Shown here: positions 28,382-40,327 of the stretch, in pieces
How the letters are laid out: each line of letters begins with the position of its first letter
How positions within the stretch are numbered: position 1 is the first letter of the stretch
NCBI GenBank assembly: GCA_963837755.1
Contig: CAWIOP010000004.1
Coordinates: 717,237 to 781,236 of the forward strand
DNA length: 64,000 bases
Direction of reading: 5' to 3'
DNA from: JADGHX01 sp963837755
GTDB lineage: Bacteria > Pseudomonadota > Gammaproteobacteria > Steroidobacterales > Steroidobacteraceae
The notes under the pieces: generated by a model
The model's database searches: none
Seen by the model: only the letters and a program-made list of their open reading frames with translations
What the model was told of the DNA's origin: nothing
Translations under genes and position numbers: made by a program

Positions 28382-28951
28382 ATGGCGAGTTATACGACCA
28401 GCGAAATCCGCGGTGGCATGAAGGTTCTGCTGGACGGTGAGCCCTACGCCATTGTCGAGAACGAGTTCGTGAAGCCGGGCAAGGGCCAGGCCTTCAACCG
28501 CATCAAGATCCGCAACCTGCGCACCGGGCGCACCATCGAGCGCACCTGGCGGTCGGGCGAGTCGCTCGAGGCGGCCGACGTGGTCGACATGGAGATGCAG
28601 TACCTCTACACGGAGGGCGATTTCTACCACTTCATGGTGCCGGACAACTTCGAGCAGTACACCGCCAGCAAGGCCGCGGTGGGCGAAGCCGCCCAGTGGC
28701 TGAAAGATGGTGTGGTCTGCATCATCACGCTCTGGAACAACGAGCCGCTGGTGGTCACCCCGCCGCCGCACATCGACCTGAAGGTGGTCGAGACCGACCC
28801 GGGCCTGCGCGGCGACACCGCCACCGGCGGCCAGAAAACGGCCAAGCTCGAGACCGGCGCGGTCGTGCGCGTGCCGTTGTTCATCAACGAAGGCGAAATC
28901 CTGCGCATCGATACGCGCACGGGCCAGTACATCTCGCGCGCGAAGAGCTGA
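28382..28951 (+). CDS. efp: Translation elongation factor P
   Basis: EF-P rescues ribosomes stalled on polyproline. The ATG at 28382 gives MASYTTSEIRGGMKVLLDGE and 189 residues in three domains. The modification loop reads EFVKPGKGQAF, with the lysine that EpmA beta-lysylates, and the C-terminal domain has RVPLFINEGEILRIDTRTGQ. The presence of epmB and epmA nearby agrees with the lysine-type (not rhamnosylated arginine-type) EF-P. Confidence 0.97.
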   Translation: MASYTTSEIRGGMKVLLDGEPYAIVENEFVKPGKGQAFNRIKIRNLRTGRTIERTWRSGESLEAADVVDMEMQYLYTEGDFYHFMVPDNFEQYTASKAAVGEAAQWLKDGVVCIITLWNNEPLVVTPPPHIDLKVVETDPGLRGDTATGGQKTAKLETGAVVRVPLFINEGEILRIDTRTGQYISRAKS

Positions 28952-29028
28952 TTCGCAGCGTATCTGCGTGGGCCTGGCTGCGCACCGACTGACTTCAGGT
29001 CGGGTGCGCGGGCCCGGCAGCGACGCCG

Positions 29029-29538
29029 TCAGGTGCTCACGCTTCTCGTGAATACCGCCGCGAGCGCCTCCAGCCCGCGGCGATCTTCCTCATCGAACCG
29101 GGCGCGCTTCGGGCTGTCCAGGTCGAGCACGCCCAGCAGCTCGCCGTTGCCCGTCACTGCGCTGGCCCGGATCAGCGGGATCACGATTTCCGAGCGCGAG
29201 GCCGCATCGCAGGCAATGTGGCCGGGGAAGGCGTGCACGTCCGGCACCACCACCGTTCTTCGCTCGGCCGCGGCCGTTCCGCAAACTCCCTTGCCGAGCG
29301 CGATGTGCACGCACGCCGGCTTGCCCTGGAATGGGCCAACGATCAGCTCACCCTCCTTGAGCAGATAGACACCACCCCAGTTCAGATCGGGCAGGGCGTG
29401 ATAAATGAGCGAGGTCGCGTTCGCGGCGTTGGCGATCAGGTCGCGCTCGCCGGCGAGCAGGCCTTCCAGCTCACGGGTGAGCGCCGCGTAGTCCGCCGGC
29501 TTGTTCCTGAACTCATAGCGTGCGGTTTCGTGGCTCAT
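29029..29538 (-). CDS. msrC: Free methionine-(R)-sulfoxide reductase (GAF domain)
   Basis: A 169-residue single GAF-domain enzyme that reduces free methionine-R-sulfoxide. The start is MSHETARYEF. Catalytic cysteines are visible in CVHIALGKGVCGTAA and PGHIACDAASRSEIVIPL, with NWGGVYLLKEGELIVGPFQG before them. It is convergent with efp and ten bases downstream of epmA on the same strand, so it may share the epmA transcript. Confidence 0.9.
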   Translation of the reverse strand: MSHETARYEFRNKPADYAALTRELEGLLAGERDLIANAANATSLIYHALPDLNWGGVYLLKEGELIVGPFQGKPACVHIALGKGVCGTAAAERRTVVVPDVHAFPGHIACDAASRSEIVIPLIRASAVTGNGELLGVLDLDSPKRARFDEEDRRGLEALAAVFTRSVST

Positions 29539-29548
29539 TTCCGAATAC

Positions 29549-30564
29549 TCAGGCTCGCTCGATGGGAAACGGGATGACTTCGTCGATGGCTCGCGCGCCG
29601 GTGAGGAGCATGACGAGGCGGTCGAAGCCGAGGGCGACCCCGGCGCATTCCGGCAGGCCGGCGGCAAGTGCGCCGAGCAGATGCTCGTCCATGCGGTCTG
29701 CCGGAAGACCGCGTCGGCGGCGTTCTGCGAGATCGTGCTCGAAGCGCGCGCGCTGCTCGGCGGCCAAGGCCAGCTCGTGGAAGCCGTTCGCCAGCTCCAT
29801 ACCCTCGCAGTAGAGCTCGAAGCGAAGCGCGCAGCGCGAGTCGTTCGGGTCGAGGCGGGCAAGCGCGGCCTGCGAGGCGGGGTACCGGTGGATGAATGTG
29901 AGTGCGTTCCTGCCAAGCTGCGGGCCGATCTTCGTGCCCATGAGCAGCTCCAGCAGCTCATCGCGCTCGGCGGCCGCGGAGTCTGCGGACGCGGCTGGCG
30001 ACGCGTGGCTCCGGGTCGCGGCGGGCTCGAAACCCACGGCGCGTGCGGCGGAGCGCAGCGCGTGGAGCGATGCGGTGAGCGGATCGATGTCGAGCGCATC
30101 CTTGAACGCTTCGACGTAGCTGATGCGCTCGCTGCGCATCGGTGTTGCCACCGGGCCCAGCACGTCACGCGCGAGGGCTTCGACTTCATCCATGAGCTGT
30201 TCAAGTGAGTACCCGAGGCGGTACCACTCGATGAGCGTGAACTCCGCATTGTGTTGACGACCGCGCTCGAGGCCGCGCACCACGTGGCAGATCTGGAAGA
30301 TGTCGCCGCTGCCACTGGCGAGCAGGCGCTTCATCGCGAATTCGGGCGATGTGTGCAGGTAGTAGCGGCCGGCGGCATCTGGAAAACGCACTTCGGCAGA
30401 GTGGATGTGCACGTCGGTGACGGGCGCGTTCACGACCACCGGCGTGTCCACTTCCAGCACGGCGCGTTCGCGAAGAACTCGCGCACGCGGGCGAGCGCGT
30501 TCGCACGCTGCTCCAGCACCGCGCGCGTCGCGGTCGGTCGCCAGTTGTTACGGTCAGTGCTCAC
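29549..30564 (-). CDS. epmA: EF-P--lysine ligase EpmA (lysyl-tRNA synthetase-like), one frameshift
   Basis: EpmA (PoxA/GenX) attaches beta-lysine to EF-P. The GTG at 30564 gives VSTDRNNWRPTATRAVLEQR, then after an indel near 30468 the frame continues with VLEVDTPVVVNAPVTDVHIH, YYLHTSPEFAMKRLLASGSG, QHNAEFTLIEWYR and the class II motif 3 ALGFDRLVMLLTGARAIDEV. An Ala/Ser-rich insert (ATRSHASPAASADSAAAER) in the middle is not typical. Length of about 337 residues fits. The break may be an error, as the adjacent 30.5-39 kb patch is full of them. Confidence 0.93.
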
Positions 30565-30634
30565 GAAAGGCCTGCATTGGGGCGCGGGGATCGATCGTGC
30601 GTGCTCGCAAGCGGCGGCGTGGATGGCGCGATAG

Positions 30635-31561
30635 CTACGCCGGCCGCGAAATGCGCGCCAGCGGCTGGCCCATACGTACGGTATCCATCGACTTGCGCTC
30701 CGGCAGCCAGTTCGTGGTGCCGGGCGGCAGAACGAGCATCACCGTCGAGCCCATGTTGAAGCGCCCCATCTCGTCGCCCTGGCGGGCCAGCAGCGCTGCT
30801 TTCACGCCCTCCACGGGCAGTTCCAGCGGTCGGCGCGGGCGGCGCGGTGTGACGTCCCCATGCCAGACCGTCGTCATGCTGCCGACGAACAGAGCGCCCA
30901 CGAGCACCAGCACGTAAGTCAACGGCCCATCTTCAAACACGCACACCACGCGCTCGTTGCGCGCAAAGAGCCTGGCGACAGCCGCCGCCGTCGTGGCGTT
31001 CACGCTGAACAGATCGCCCGGCACATACCAGGCTGCGCTTCAACGTGCCATCGAGCGGCATGTGAATGCGGTGATAGTTGTAGGGCGCGAGATAGATCGT
31101 AGCGAACGAGCCGCCGCGGAACTGCGCCGTGCGGTCGCTCGGCCGCGCGAGCAGCGCTTCCAGCGAGTAGTCGCGGCCCTTGGCCTGCAGATGATCGGTT
31201 GCCGTCGATGCGGCCGATCTGCGCTGATGGTGCCGTCGACCGGCGAGATCAGCGTGCCGGGGTCGCGCGTCGAACGGGCGCGCGTCGGGCGCAGCGCGCG
31301 CGTGAAAAAATCATTGAAGCTGGCGTAGGCAAACGGGTCTGGCTGCACGGCGTCGCTCATGTCCGGCTTGAAGCCGCGCATGAAGGCGCCGATCAGCGCG
31401 TTCTTCACCGTGGGCGAGCGGCTGCGCGTTGCCTTGTAGCACCACGCGCGTCAGCAGGTGCTGCGGCAGCAGGTGCTGAAGCGCGACGAAGAATGCTGGC
31501 CAACAGTGGGCGCAGGCGGAACGCTCGCGGTGGCGAGCGCTGAAGAATCACGTGTGCTCAT
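30635..31561 (-). CDS. psd: Phosphatidylserine decarboxylase, frame broken
   Basis: Psd is an inner-membrane pyruvoyl enzyme that makes phosphatidylethanolamine. The ATG at 31561 overlaps the upstream gene's stop (ATGA). Pieces in order are a helical start with LQHLLPQHLLTRVV, MRGFKPDMSDAVQPDPFAYA, FNDFFTRALRP, DPGTLISPVDGTIS, MPGDLFSVNATTAA and the self-cleavage site region GRFNMGSTVMLVLPPG with the pyruvoyl-forming Ser of GST. At least five indels break it (near 31490, 31425, 31205, 31125 and 31030). Total length of about 305 residues is normal. Confidence 0.88.
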
Positions 31562-32168
31562 AGGCGCTCGGCAATGTTTCGCAGGTCGGCGGCGACGGGC
31601 TCGATCTGAAGGGCGGCGTGAACAGCGCGACGACGCTGGCCCTGGTTGTTCAGCAGGAACACCACGGCGGAATGGTCCATGGTGTAGTCGCCGCCGGGCA
31701 GGTCGACTTTGACCACCGCCACGCCGAATTCCTTCGCGACGCGCTCGATCTCTTCCGGCTTGCCGGTCACCGCGCCGAAGTCGGGATTGAAGGCGTGCAC
31801 GTAGTGCTCGAGCTGCTCGGGCGTGTCACGCTGCGGGTCGACGCTCACGAGCAGCACCTTCAGGCCCGGCACGTTCGCCGGTCTTGCGTTACCTGCGCAA
31901 GCTTCGCCAGCGTGGTCGGGCACACGTCCGGGCAGTGCGTGAAGCCGAAGAACACGAGCGTGGGATGCCCCTGAGGCTTTCGCGGGTGAAGGGCCGCCCG
32001 GACTGGTCCGTCAGGGAGAGCTCCGGCAACGGGCGCGGCTGCGGAAGCCACGTGCCGCTTGCAAGCTGGGGAGCCTGGTCGCTGGTGCGCTTGCGCGACC
32101 CAGACGCCTGCGCCCGCCGCCAGCACGGCGAGCACCACCCAGACCCACGTTGATTGCGATTTAGACAT
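31558..32168 (-). CDS. SCO1/SenC-family copper chaperone, frame broken
   Basis: Sco proteins deliver copper to, or reduce, the CuA site of cytochrome c oxidase. The product starts MSKSQSTWVWVVLAVLAAGA with one N-terminal membrane anchor, then a thioredoxin fold with the copper motif THCPDVCPTTLAKLAQV, VSVDPQRDTPEQLEHYVHAF and the conserved copper-ligand histidine in DYTMDHSAVVFLLN. Indels lie near 31625, 31880 and 31970. The start codon overlaps that of the divergent prmB frame if the longest prmB start is used. Its stop overlaps the psd start. Confidence 0.88.
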
Positions 32169-33134
32169 GAGCGAATTATTCCATACGGCCCGCGGGCGTA
32201 AGCGCGCCAGGAAAAAAGCCCCGTCGCGGGTCACCGTGCGCGCGCTGATCGAGCGCGGCGCGCGGCGGCTCGACGCGCGCCGGCGTGTTCTTCGGCCACG
32301 GCACCGACAACGCGCGCGACGACGCCGCGGCGCTCGTGCTGGCACGCGCTGGGGCTGCCAGCACGAAGCGACGCCGCGCGCTTACGAGCGCGCCGTGAGC
32401 CGCCGCCGGCGCAGGCGCAGTGCGGAGGCGCTGCTCGAGCGGCGCATCCGCGAGCGCATGCCGGCCGTCTATCTCACAGGCGCAGACCTGGTTTGCCGGC
32501 CTGCCGCTTCAACGTGGACGCGCGCGTGCTGATTCCGCGCTCGCCCATCGCCGAGCTCATCGAGCAGCGCTTCGCGCCTGGGTCGACGCGCGGCCGCGTG
32601 CAGCGCATCCTCGACATCGGCACCGGCTCCGGCTGCATCGCCATCGCCTGTGCCGTGGCCTTCCCGAGCGCGCGGGTGGATGCCGTGGACATCTCGCCCG
32701 ACGCGCTCGAAGTGGCGCGCATCAACTTCGCCGGCATCGGCCTCGCGGCGCCGTGTGCGGCTGCGTGAAATCCGACCATTTCAGCGGCGCTGGCCGGGCA
32801 GACCTACGATATCATCGTGAGCAATCCGCCCTATGTGGGGCGCGCGAGATGCGGAGTCTGCCGCCCGAGTACGGCCACGAGCCGCGGCTGGCGCTCGCCG
32901 CCGGGCGCGATGGCCTCGATTCGGTGCGGGTCATCCTGCGCGAGGCGGCGCCGCCACCTGCGCCCCGCGGCGTGCTGGTGGTCGAGGTGGGCAACACCGA
33001 GGCGCGCGGTGCGCCGCGCGTTTCCGAGGCTGCCGTTCGTGTGGCTCGAATTCGAGCGCGGCGGCGGCGGAGTGTTCCTGCTGACGCGCGAGCAACTGCA
33101 GCGCAGCGGTCGCAATGAGATCGATGTCGGGTAA
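32167..33134 (+). CDS. prmB: Ribosomal protein uL3 glutamine methyltransferase PrmB, frame broken
   Basis: PrmB methylates a glutamine of ribosomal protein L3. Pieces give TVRALIERGARRLDA, RIRERMPAVYLTG, FNVDARVLIPRSPIAELIEQ, the SAM motif ILDIGTGSGCIAIACAVAFP, the substrate-binding NPPY in IIVSNPPYVG and GVFLLTREQLQRS. The order and about 310-residue length fit PrmB rather than PrmC. The ATG at 32167 would overlap the divergent sco start; a GTG at 32236 (VRALIERGARRL) is more like family N-termini and leaves room for promoters. The end overlaps aroC by 11 bases. At least six indels are present. Confidence 0.86.
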
Positions 33135-34224
33135 CACGATCGGCAAGCTCTTCACGGTGACGACCTTTGGCGAGAGCCACGGGCCCGCGCTCGGCTGCAT
33201 CGTCGACGGCTGCCCGCCGGGCCTGGCGCTGACCGAGGCCGACCTGCAGAGCGACCTCGACCGCCGCCGCACCGGCACCTCGCACTTCGTCAGCCAGCGC
33301 CACGAGGCGGACGCGGTGCGGATCCTGTCCGGCGTGTTCGAGGGCGTGACCACCGGCACGCCCATCGGCCTCCTCATCGAGAACACCGACGCGCGCTCGC
33401 GCGACTACGAGAAGATCAAGGACCGCTTCCGGCCCGGGCACGCCGACTACACCTACCAGCAGAAATACGGCTTCCGCGATTACCGCGGCGGCGGCCGCTC
33501 CTCGGCGCGCGAGACCGTCATGCGCGTGGCCGCCGGCGCCATCGCGCGCAAGTACCTCGCCAGCGCCTGGGCGTGCAGCATCAGCGGCTACCTGAGCCAG
33601 ATCGGCCCGCTCGTGCTCGAGCCGCGTGAGCCCGGCGGCCGCCTACGAGAATCCGTTCTTCTGCCCCGATCCGGCGCGCGTGCCGGAGCTCGAGGAGCTA
33701 CATCTGGAAGCTCCGCGAGCGCAGGCGATTCGATCGGCGCGCGCGTCACCGTGATCGCGACGCGGCGTGCCGCCGGGCCTGGGCGAGCCGGTGTTCGACC
33801 GGCTCGATGCCGACATCGCCCACGCCATGATGGGCATCAACGCGGTCAAGGCCGTGGAGATCGGCGCCGGCGTCGCGGTCGGCGGCGCAGCGCGGCAGCG
33901 AGCATCGCGACGAGCTGACGCCCGCCGGGCTTCCTGCAGCAACCACGCCGGCGGCGTGCTGGGCGGCATTTCCTCCGGGCAGGACGTCGATCGTGCACCT
34001 GACGCTCAAGCCCACGTCCAGCATCCAGGTGCCGGGCGCACCATCGACGTCGCGGGCGAACCGGTCGAGGTCGTCACCACCGGGCGGCACGATCCCTGCG
34101 TGGGCCTGCGCGCCACGCCGATCGCCGAGGCGATGCTGGCGCTCGTGCTGATGGACCACTACCTGCGCCACCGCGGCGCAGAACGCCGACGTGCACGTCG
34201 CAACGCACGCCGGACCATCACTGA
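33124..34224 (+). CDS. aroC: Chorismate synthase, 3' half frame broken
   Basis: AroC converts EPSP to chorismate with reduced FMN, the last common step of aromatic amino-acid synthesis. The ATG at 33124 gives MSGNTIGKLFTVTTFGESHG, and the first 500 bases are clean: GCIVDGCPPGL, RRTGTSHFVSQRHE, YRGGGRSSARETVMRVAAGA. Later pieces are DADIAHAMMGINAVKAVEIG, NHAGGVLGGISSGQD and the PTSSIQ region. I place the stop at 34222-34224, where the shifted frame ends shortly after NADVHVAT. prmB-aroC-asd is a known gammaproteobacterial order. Confidence 0.93.
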
Positions 34225-34266
34225 GATCTCGTCGCGTTCGTGCCAGCGTGCAGACGGAATCGTCAG

Positions 34267-35306
<1,040 letters not shown>

Positions 35307-35407
35307 GTTATATTGCCGCCCGAATTTGCATGGGCTCGCGAGATGCCGCCTACGCTAATTGTTTTTAAAAGAGATTCATCGAATGTCTTGCCTCGCGGGG
35401 TGTCCTG

Positions 35408-38400
35408 ATGGTCGCCAAATCGGTCAAGCTCGGGCGCTGGCATTGCTGCGTCGTTTTGCCGCCCGCCGCGTTCGCGCTGGGTCTGGGTGACATCCGCCTG
35501 CATCTCGCCGCTCAACGCGCCGCTGGATGCCGAAATCGAGCTCGTCGGCGCGACGCCGGAGGAGATGGCGAACCTCAAGGCGCAGCTGGCCTCGCGCGAC
35601 ACTTTCGCCCGCTACGGCCTCGATTGGCCGGCTGTCCTCGGCACCGATCACGGTCAAGCCGCAGACGCACGGCCGATGGCCGCGAGGTCATCCGCATGCG
35701 GTCCACCGCAGTCCGATCACCGAGCCGTTCGCTCACGCTGCTGGTGGAGGTCAACTGGGCGCGCGGCCGCACTGGTGCGCGAATACACCATGCTGCTCGA
35801 TCCGCCGGTGTTCGCGCCGGGCGAGCGGCCAGGCGAGCGCGCCAGTCGCCGCGCCCGGCCACGGGCGCGCGGCTCGCGCGAGGGCGCCGATCGCGCGCCA
35901 GCGGCTCCGCGCCGGCGAGCCCCGTCGCGCAACTGAATCTCCATCCGGTGCTGCCGCCCCTGCAGCGCCGCGTCGCCGCGCACCGTCAGCCACGTCCGCA
36001 GCCGCGTGTGAAGGCGGCTCACGCACCGTGCGCGTCGGCGAAACGCTGTCGGGCATCGCCAGCGAGGTCGCGAGCGATTCGCACGCTGGCCCGCGCGTGG
36101 ATGCTGGCCATCTATCAGGCCAACCCGGCCGCGTTCGACGGCAACATGAACGTGCTGCGCGCGGGCGCCGTGCTGCGCATTCCCGACGGTTCGGCCGCTC
36201 GCGGCAGTCGCCCCCGGCGAGGCGACTGCGGAGATTCGCCGCCAGTACGCCTCATGGCGTGGCGCCGCTACGGCCGATGCCGGCGCGACCGGAGCCGGGC
36301 CGCCTGCGTCTGGTGCCGCCTGCCGCCACCGGCGGCACGTGCCACGGTGCCGCGCGACGCCGCGGCCATGCAGGGCCGCGTGCGCGAGCTCGAAGCGCAG
36401 CTTGCAGGAATCGCGGCGCCTGCTCGAAGCTGCGAAATGCGGAGCTCGCGCAGCTGCAGGCGCGTCTCGCGGACCAGCCGGCCGCGGCCGCTGCGCCGCC
36501 TCAGCCCGCTCCGGAGCCGGCCCCGCCAGCGCAGGCCCCGCCGCCGGTCGAAGCCGCACCGCCGCCGGCCGCCGAAGCCGTGCCGCCCGCCGAGCAGCCG
36601 CCGGTCGCACAGGCAGCACCCGCCGCCGCCGGCTGAGGAAGCCCAGCCCGCTCCGCCGGCCGAGGCCACGCCCGCCGCGGACAAGGGCGCGGGCAGCCGG
36701 CGGCTCGATCTTCGACACGCTGATGGAATACTGGTGGGCGCTGGCCGCGCTGGTCGCGGTCATCCTGGCGCTGTTCGGCTTCAGCGCCCTGCGGTCGCGC
36801 AAGCGCACCGAGTTCGACGACTCGCTCGAGCCGCCTCGCGGCGAGCGGCCGCGGACTCGATCAGCGGCCGCGACTTCTCCAGCCGACACCTTGCCTCTGC
36901 GCGCGCCGCGGCCGCGAGACGACGCGTTCCTGGTCGAGGAGTCCGGCACGCACGAGCGCCCGCGCTTCAGTGCCGCCACTGCACGCCGGCCACGGCGCCG
37001 CGCAACGTCGCGTCATCTGATGAGACCATCAGCGGCGAGACCGCCATCAATCTCGACCAGGGCGATCCGCTGGCCGAAGCCGATTTCCACATGGCCTACG
37101 GTCTGTACGACCAGGCCGCGGACCTGGTCCGCATCGCCATCTCGCGCGAGCCAGGGCGTCGCGACCTGAAGCTCAAGCTCCTCGAAGTGTTCTTCGTCTG
37201 GGGCAACAAGGAGCAGTTCCTGCAGACCGCGCGCGAGCTGGCCGGAACGCGCGAGCGAGGCGGCGCCGGGCGAGTGGGAAAAGATCGTCATCATGGGCAA
37301 GCAGCTCGCGCCCGAAGACGCGCTGTTCGCGGGCGGCGCGGCGTGGCGGCAGCGCCGCTCGGCGGCATCGACCTCGATCTCGAGGGCGGCCAGAGACCGC
37401 GTGGATTTCGACCTGCTCGGCGATGCCGGTGCCCGCTGAGCGGCGGCGATGGCATCGACCTCGACATCGGCTCCGCCTTCGGCGAGCTGGATGCGAGCCG
37501 CGCGAGTCGCAGACGGTGCACCGACTGCGAACCTCGCGCTGCACGAAGACGGCTTCACGTCGGCGACGCGAGCACGGGCATCACGCGCCAGATGACGCAG
37601 AACCTGCGCGGCGACAACTCGCCCACGGTTCAGGCCTACGGCGCGGATCTCGAAGCGCCCACGGTGGAGCAGCCGCAGCTGTACGGCCGGCGACAACCCG
37701 ACCATTCGCCAGAAGGTCGAGCGGCGCATGCGGCAGGGCGGCACGCGAGCAGACCGCCGAGCTCGCGATCGACGACCTCGGTCTCGATCTGGGTGGCGCT
37801 CGACAGATCGACCAGCGGCATCGCCTCGACGCGCCTACGCCGGATCGCCCACGCTGGTGGCGGGCCTCGACGAGCGCTCACGCCGCATCATGGATGAAGC
37901 GCGAGCGCCGCGGTGGCCAGCGCGACCTCGACACCACGGCCATTGCCTCCACGGGCGCGTGGAACCTGAATGGCGAAGACCTCGACCAGACGATGCCGCC
38001 GCAGACATGTTCCGGCCCTACGCCAATGGCGCGTGGCTCGGAGACCTCGCGCCTCGCGGCCCTCAGGGGCGACGGAGCTCGACTTCAACTTCAACGAAGC
38101 CGAACGAGCCGGTCGATCACCGCCTGCACCAACGGGTCGGGTGGCGTCGACACTCGATCTCGACGTGGGCACGGCCACGGTGCCGGATGTCGCATTCACG
38201 GCCACCCAGAGGCTGTCCTCCGAAGACCTGGCGCTGCCCGACCTGGAGCCGGTCACGATGAGCGAGGTCGGCACCAAGCTCGACCTCGCCCGCGCGTACA
38301 TGGACATGGGCGACCCGGAAGGGGCGCGCAACATCCTGGAAGAAGTGCTCACCGAAGGCTCGCTGGCGCAGAAGCAGGAAGCCCAGCGCCTGATCGAGTC

Positions 38401-38413
38401 ACTGCCCGGCTAA
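35408..38413 (+). CDS. fimV: FimV-like pilus assembly/polar hub protein, frame broken
   Basis: FimV is a large inner-membrane peptidoglycan-binding protein needed for type IV pilus function and polar localisation. Pieces in the right order are LNAPLDAEIELVGATPEEM, LLVEVNWARGR and REYTMLLDPP (N-terminal FimV domain), a LysM domain (TVRVGETLSGIASEVASDSH and YQANPAAFDGNMNVLRAGAV), a Pro/Ala-rich stretch, one membrane helix (YWWALAALVAVILALFGFSA), an acidic repeat region and the C-terminal TPR-like domain VGTKLDLARAYMDMGDPEGA. Ending IESLPG-stop is typical. More than fifteen indels occur. A strong terminator follows at 38478. Confidence 0.9.
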
Positions 38414-38477
38414 GTTCGGCCGCGCGCTCCACTGCGCAGGCAGTTGGCGCTCAGCCCGGTCTGAAAGCTCAAAATAG

Positions 38478-38507
38478 GGCCGCGTCGGGTGTTCCGGCGC
38501 GGCCTTT
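38478..38507 (+). terminator. Intrinsic terminator after fimV
   Basis: GGCCGCGTCGG and CCGGCGCGGCC form an eleven-pair stem (one G-U) around GTGTT, followed by TTT. It lies 65 bases after the fimV stop and separates fimV from truA. Confidence 0.75.
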
Positions 38508-38530
38508 CATTTCACGCGGAAGGTGCTCTT

Positions 38531-39369
38531 TTGACGCGGTTTGCGGCGGGCCTGGAGTACGACGGCACTGCGTACTCGGGCTGGCAGAGCAGCAGCGCGG
38601 CGTGCCCAGCATTCAGGAGCACGCGGAGCACGCGTTCAGCCGCGTAGCCGACGCACCGGTCGCGCTCGTTTGCGCGGGCCGCACCGATGCGGGCGTGCAT
38701 GCGCGCTGGCAGGTGGCGCACTTCGAATACCGATGCCATCCGGCCGTTGCGCGGCTGGGTGCTGGGCGCCAACACTTACTTGCCGCGCGACATCAGCGTG
38801 CGCTGGGCGCTGCCGGTGCCGGAGCATTTCCATGCGCGCTATTCGGCCGAGGCGCGCACCTACCGCTACTTCATCTTCAATCGCCGTGTGCGGTCGGCGC
38901 TCGTCGCGAAGCGGGCGGCGCATGTTCATCGGCCGCTGGATCACGAGCGCATGAGCGCGGCCACCGCGGCGCTGGTGGGCAGCCACGACTTCAGCGCGTT
39001 CCGCTCGGCGGAGTGCCAGGCGAAGTCGCCCGTGCGGCGGCTCACGCGGCTCACTGTGGAGCGTGACGGGGACTGGGTGGCCATCGAGGTCACCGCCAAT
39101 GCCTTCCTGCACCACATGGTGCGCAATATCGCCGGGCTGCTCATCGCCATCGGGCAGGGCGAGCGGGCGCCGGAGTGGGCGCGGGAGGTGCTGGAATCGC
39201 GGGATCGCACGCGCGGCCCGTGACGGCGCCGGCCGAAGGGCTGTACTTCTGGCAGCGTGGGGTATCCGGCGGTGTTCGGGCTGCCCGCCGCCGGCCGCGG
39301 CCGGACGTCACGCGGCCCGACCGCCCGCGGCCCGACCGATCCGCTATCATCCCCGCACCTTTCGGGTAG
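38531..39369 (+). CDS. truA: tRNA pseudouridine(38-40) synthase TruA, frame broken
   Basis: TruA makes pseudouridine at positions 38-40 of the anticodon arm. The TTG at 38531 gives LTRFAAGLEYDGTAYSGWQ, a family N-terminus. An indel near 38590 leads to GVPSIQEHAEHAFSRVADAP and the catalytic aspartate in CAGRTDAGVHARW; after another near 38758, LGANTYLPRDISVRWALPVP, YFIFNRRVRSALVAKRAAHV and VTANAFLHHMVRNIAGLLIA follow. The frame stop at 39223 is premature, because the family ending TAPAEGLYFW continues in another frame. The real end lies between about 39300 and 39378. trpF, often next, is absent. Confidence 0.9.
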
Positions 39370-39375
39370 GCGGAT

Positions 39376-40273
39376 ATGACGATGTCCTGGTTCGAGAAAA
39401 TCATGCCTTCGCGCATCAAGACCGAGCGCCGCACGCGCTCGGTCCCCGAAGGCCTGTGGATCAAGTGCCCGGCCTGCGATGCGGTGCTCTACCGCGCGGA
39501 GCTCGAGCGCAATCTCTACGTCTGCCCCAAGTGCAGCCATCACATGCGCATCGGCGCGCGCGAGCGGCTGGAGGCGTTCCTCGACCCGGGCACCGGCGTG
39601 GAAATCGGCGCGAACATCTCGCCGGAAGATCCGCTCAAGTTCCGCGACAGCAAGCGCTACAAGGACCGCCTCGCCGCGGCCCAGAAAGCCACCGGCGAGA
39701 AGGATGCGCTGATCGTGCTCGCGGGCAAGGTGAACGGGCTTCCCATCGTGGCGTGCGCATTCGAGTTTCAGTTTTCTCGGCGGCTCCATGGGCTCGGTCG
39801 TGGGCGAGCGATTCAAGCGCGCGGTCGACCACTGCATCGAGCATCGCATGCCGCTCGTCTGCTTTTCGGCCACCGGCGGTGCGCGCATGCAGGAAGCGCT
39901 GTATTCGCTCATGCAGATGGCCAAGACCAGCGCGGCGCTTGCGCGGCTCGCGCAGGCGCAACTGCCCTACGTTTCGGTGATGACCGACCCCACCACCGGC
40001 GGCGTCTCGGCGAGCCTTGCGATGCTGGGGGATCTCAACTTCGCCGAGCCGCGTGCGCTGATCGGCTTTGCCGGCCCGCGCGTCATTCAGCAGACGGTGC
40101 GCGAAACGTTGCCCGAAGGCTTCCAGCGCAGCGAGTTCCTGCTCGAGCACGGCGCGCTCGACATGATCGTAGACCGCCGCGACATGCGCGATCGCGTGTC
40201 GTCCGCGCTGCGCATTCTCATGAAGCTGCCGCCCTCGGCTCCGGTGCCAGCCGAGCCCTCCGTAGCAGCCTGA
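39376..40273 (+). CDS. accD: Acetyl-CoA carboxylase carboxyltransferase subunit beta, one frameshift
   Basis: AccD is the zinc-binding beta subunit of the carboxyltransferase that makes malonyl-CoA. It has the N-terminal zinc ribbon IKCPACDAVLY and YVCPKCSHHMRIGARER, FRDSKRYKDRLAAAQKATG, and after an extra base near 39775, GGSMGSVVGERFKRAVDHC, FSATGGARMQEALYSLMQMA, SVMTDPTTGGVSASLAMLGD and GFAGPRVIQQTVRE. The joined product is about 298 residues. folC follows 54 bases later, as in other gammaproteobacteria. Confidence 0.95.
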
Positions 40274-40327
40274 CCCCACTGCGGGACCCAGGCGCCTCGC
40301 GCTGTTTTCGACGAAGGGCTACGAGCT

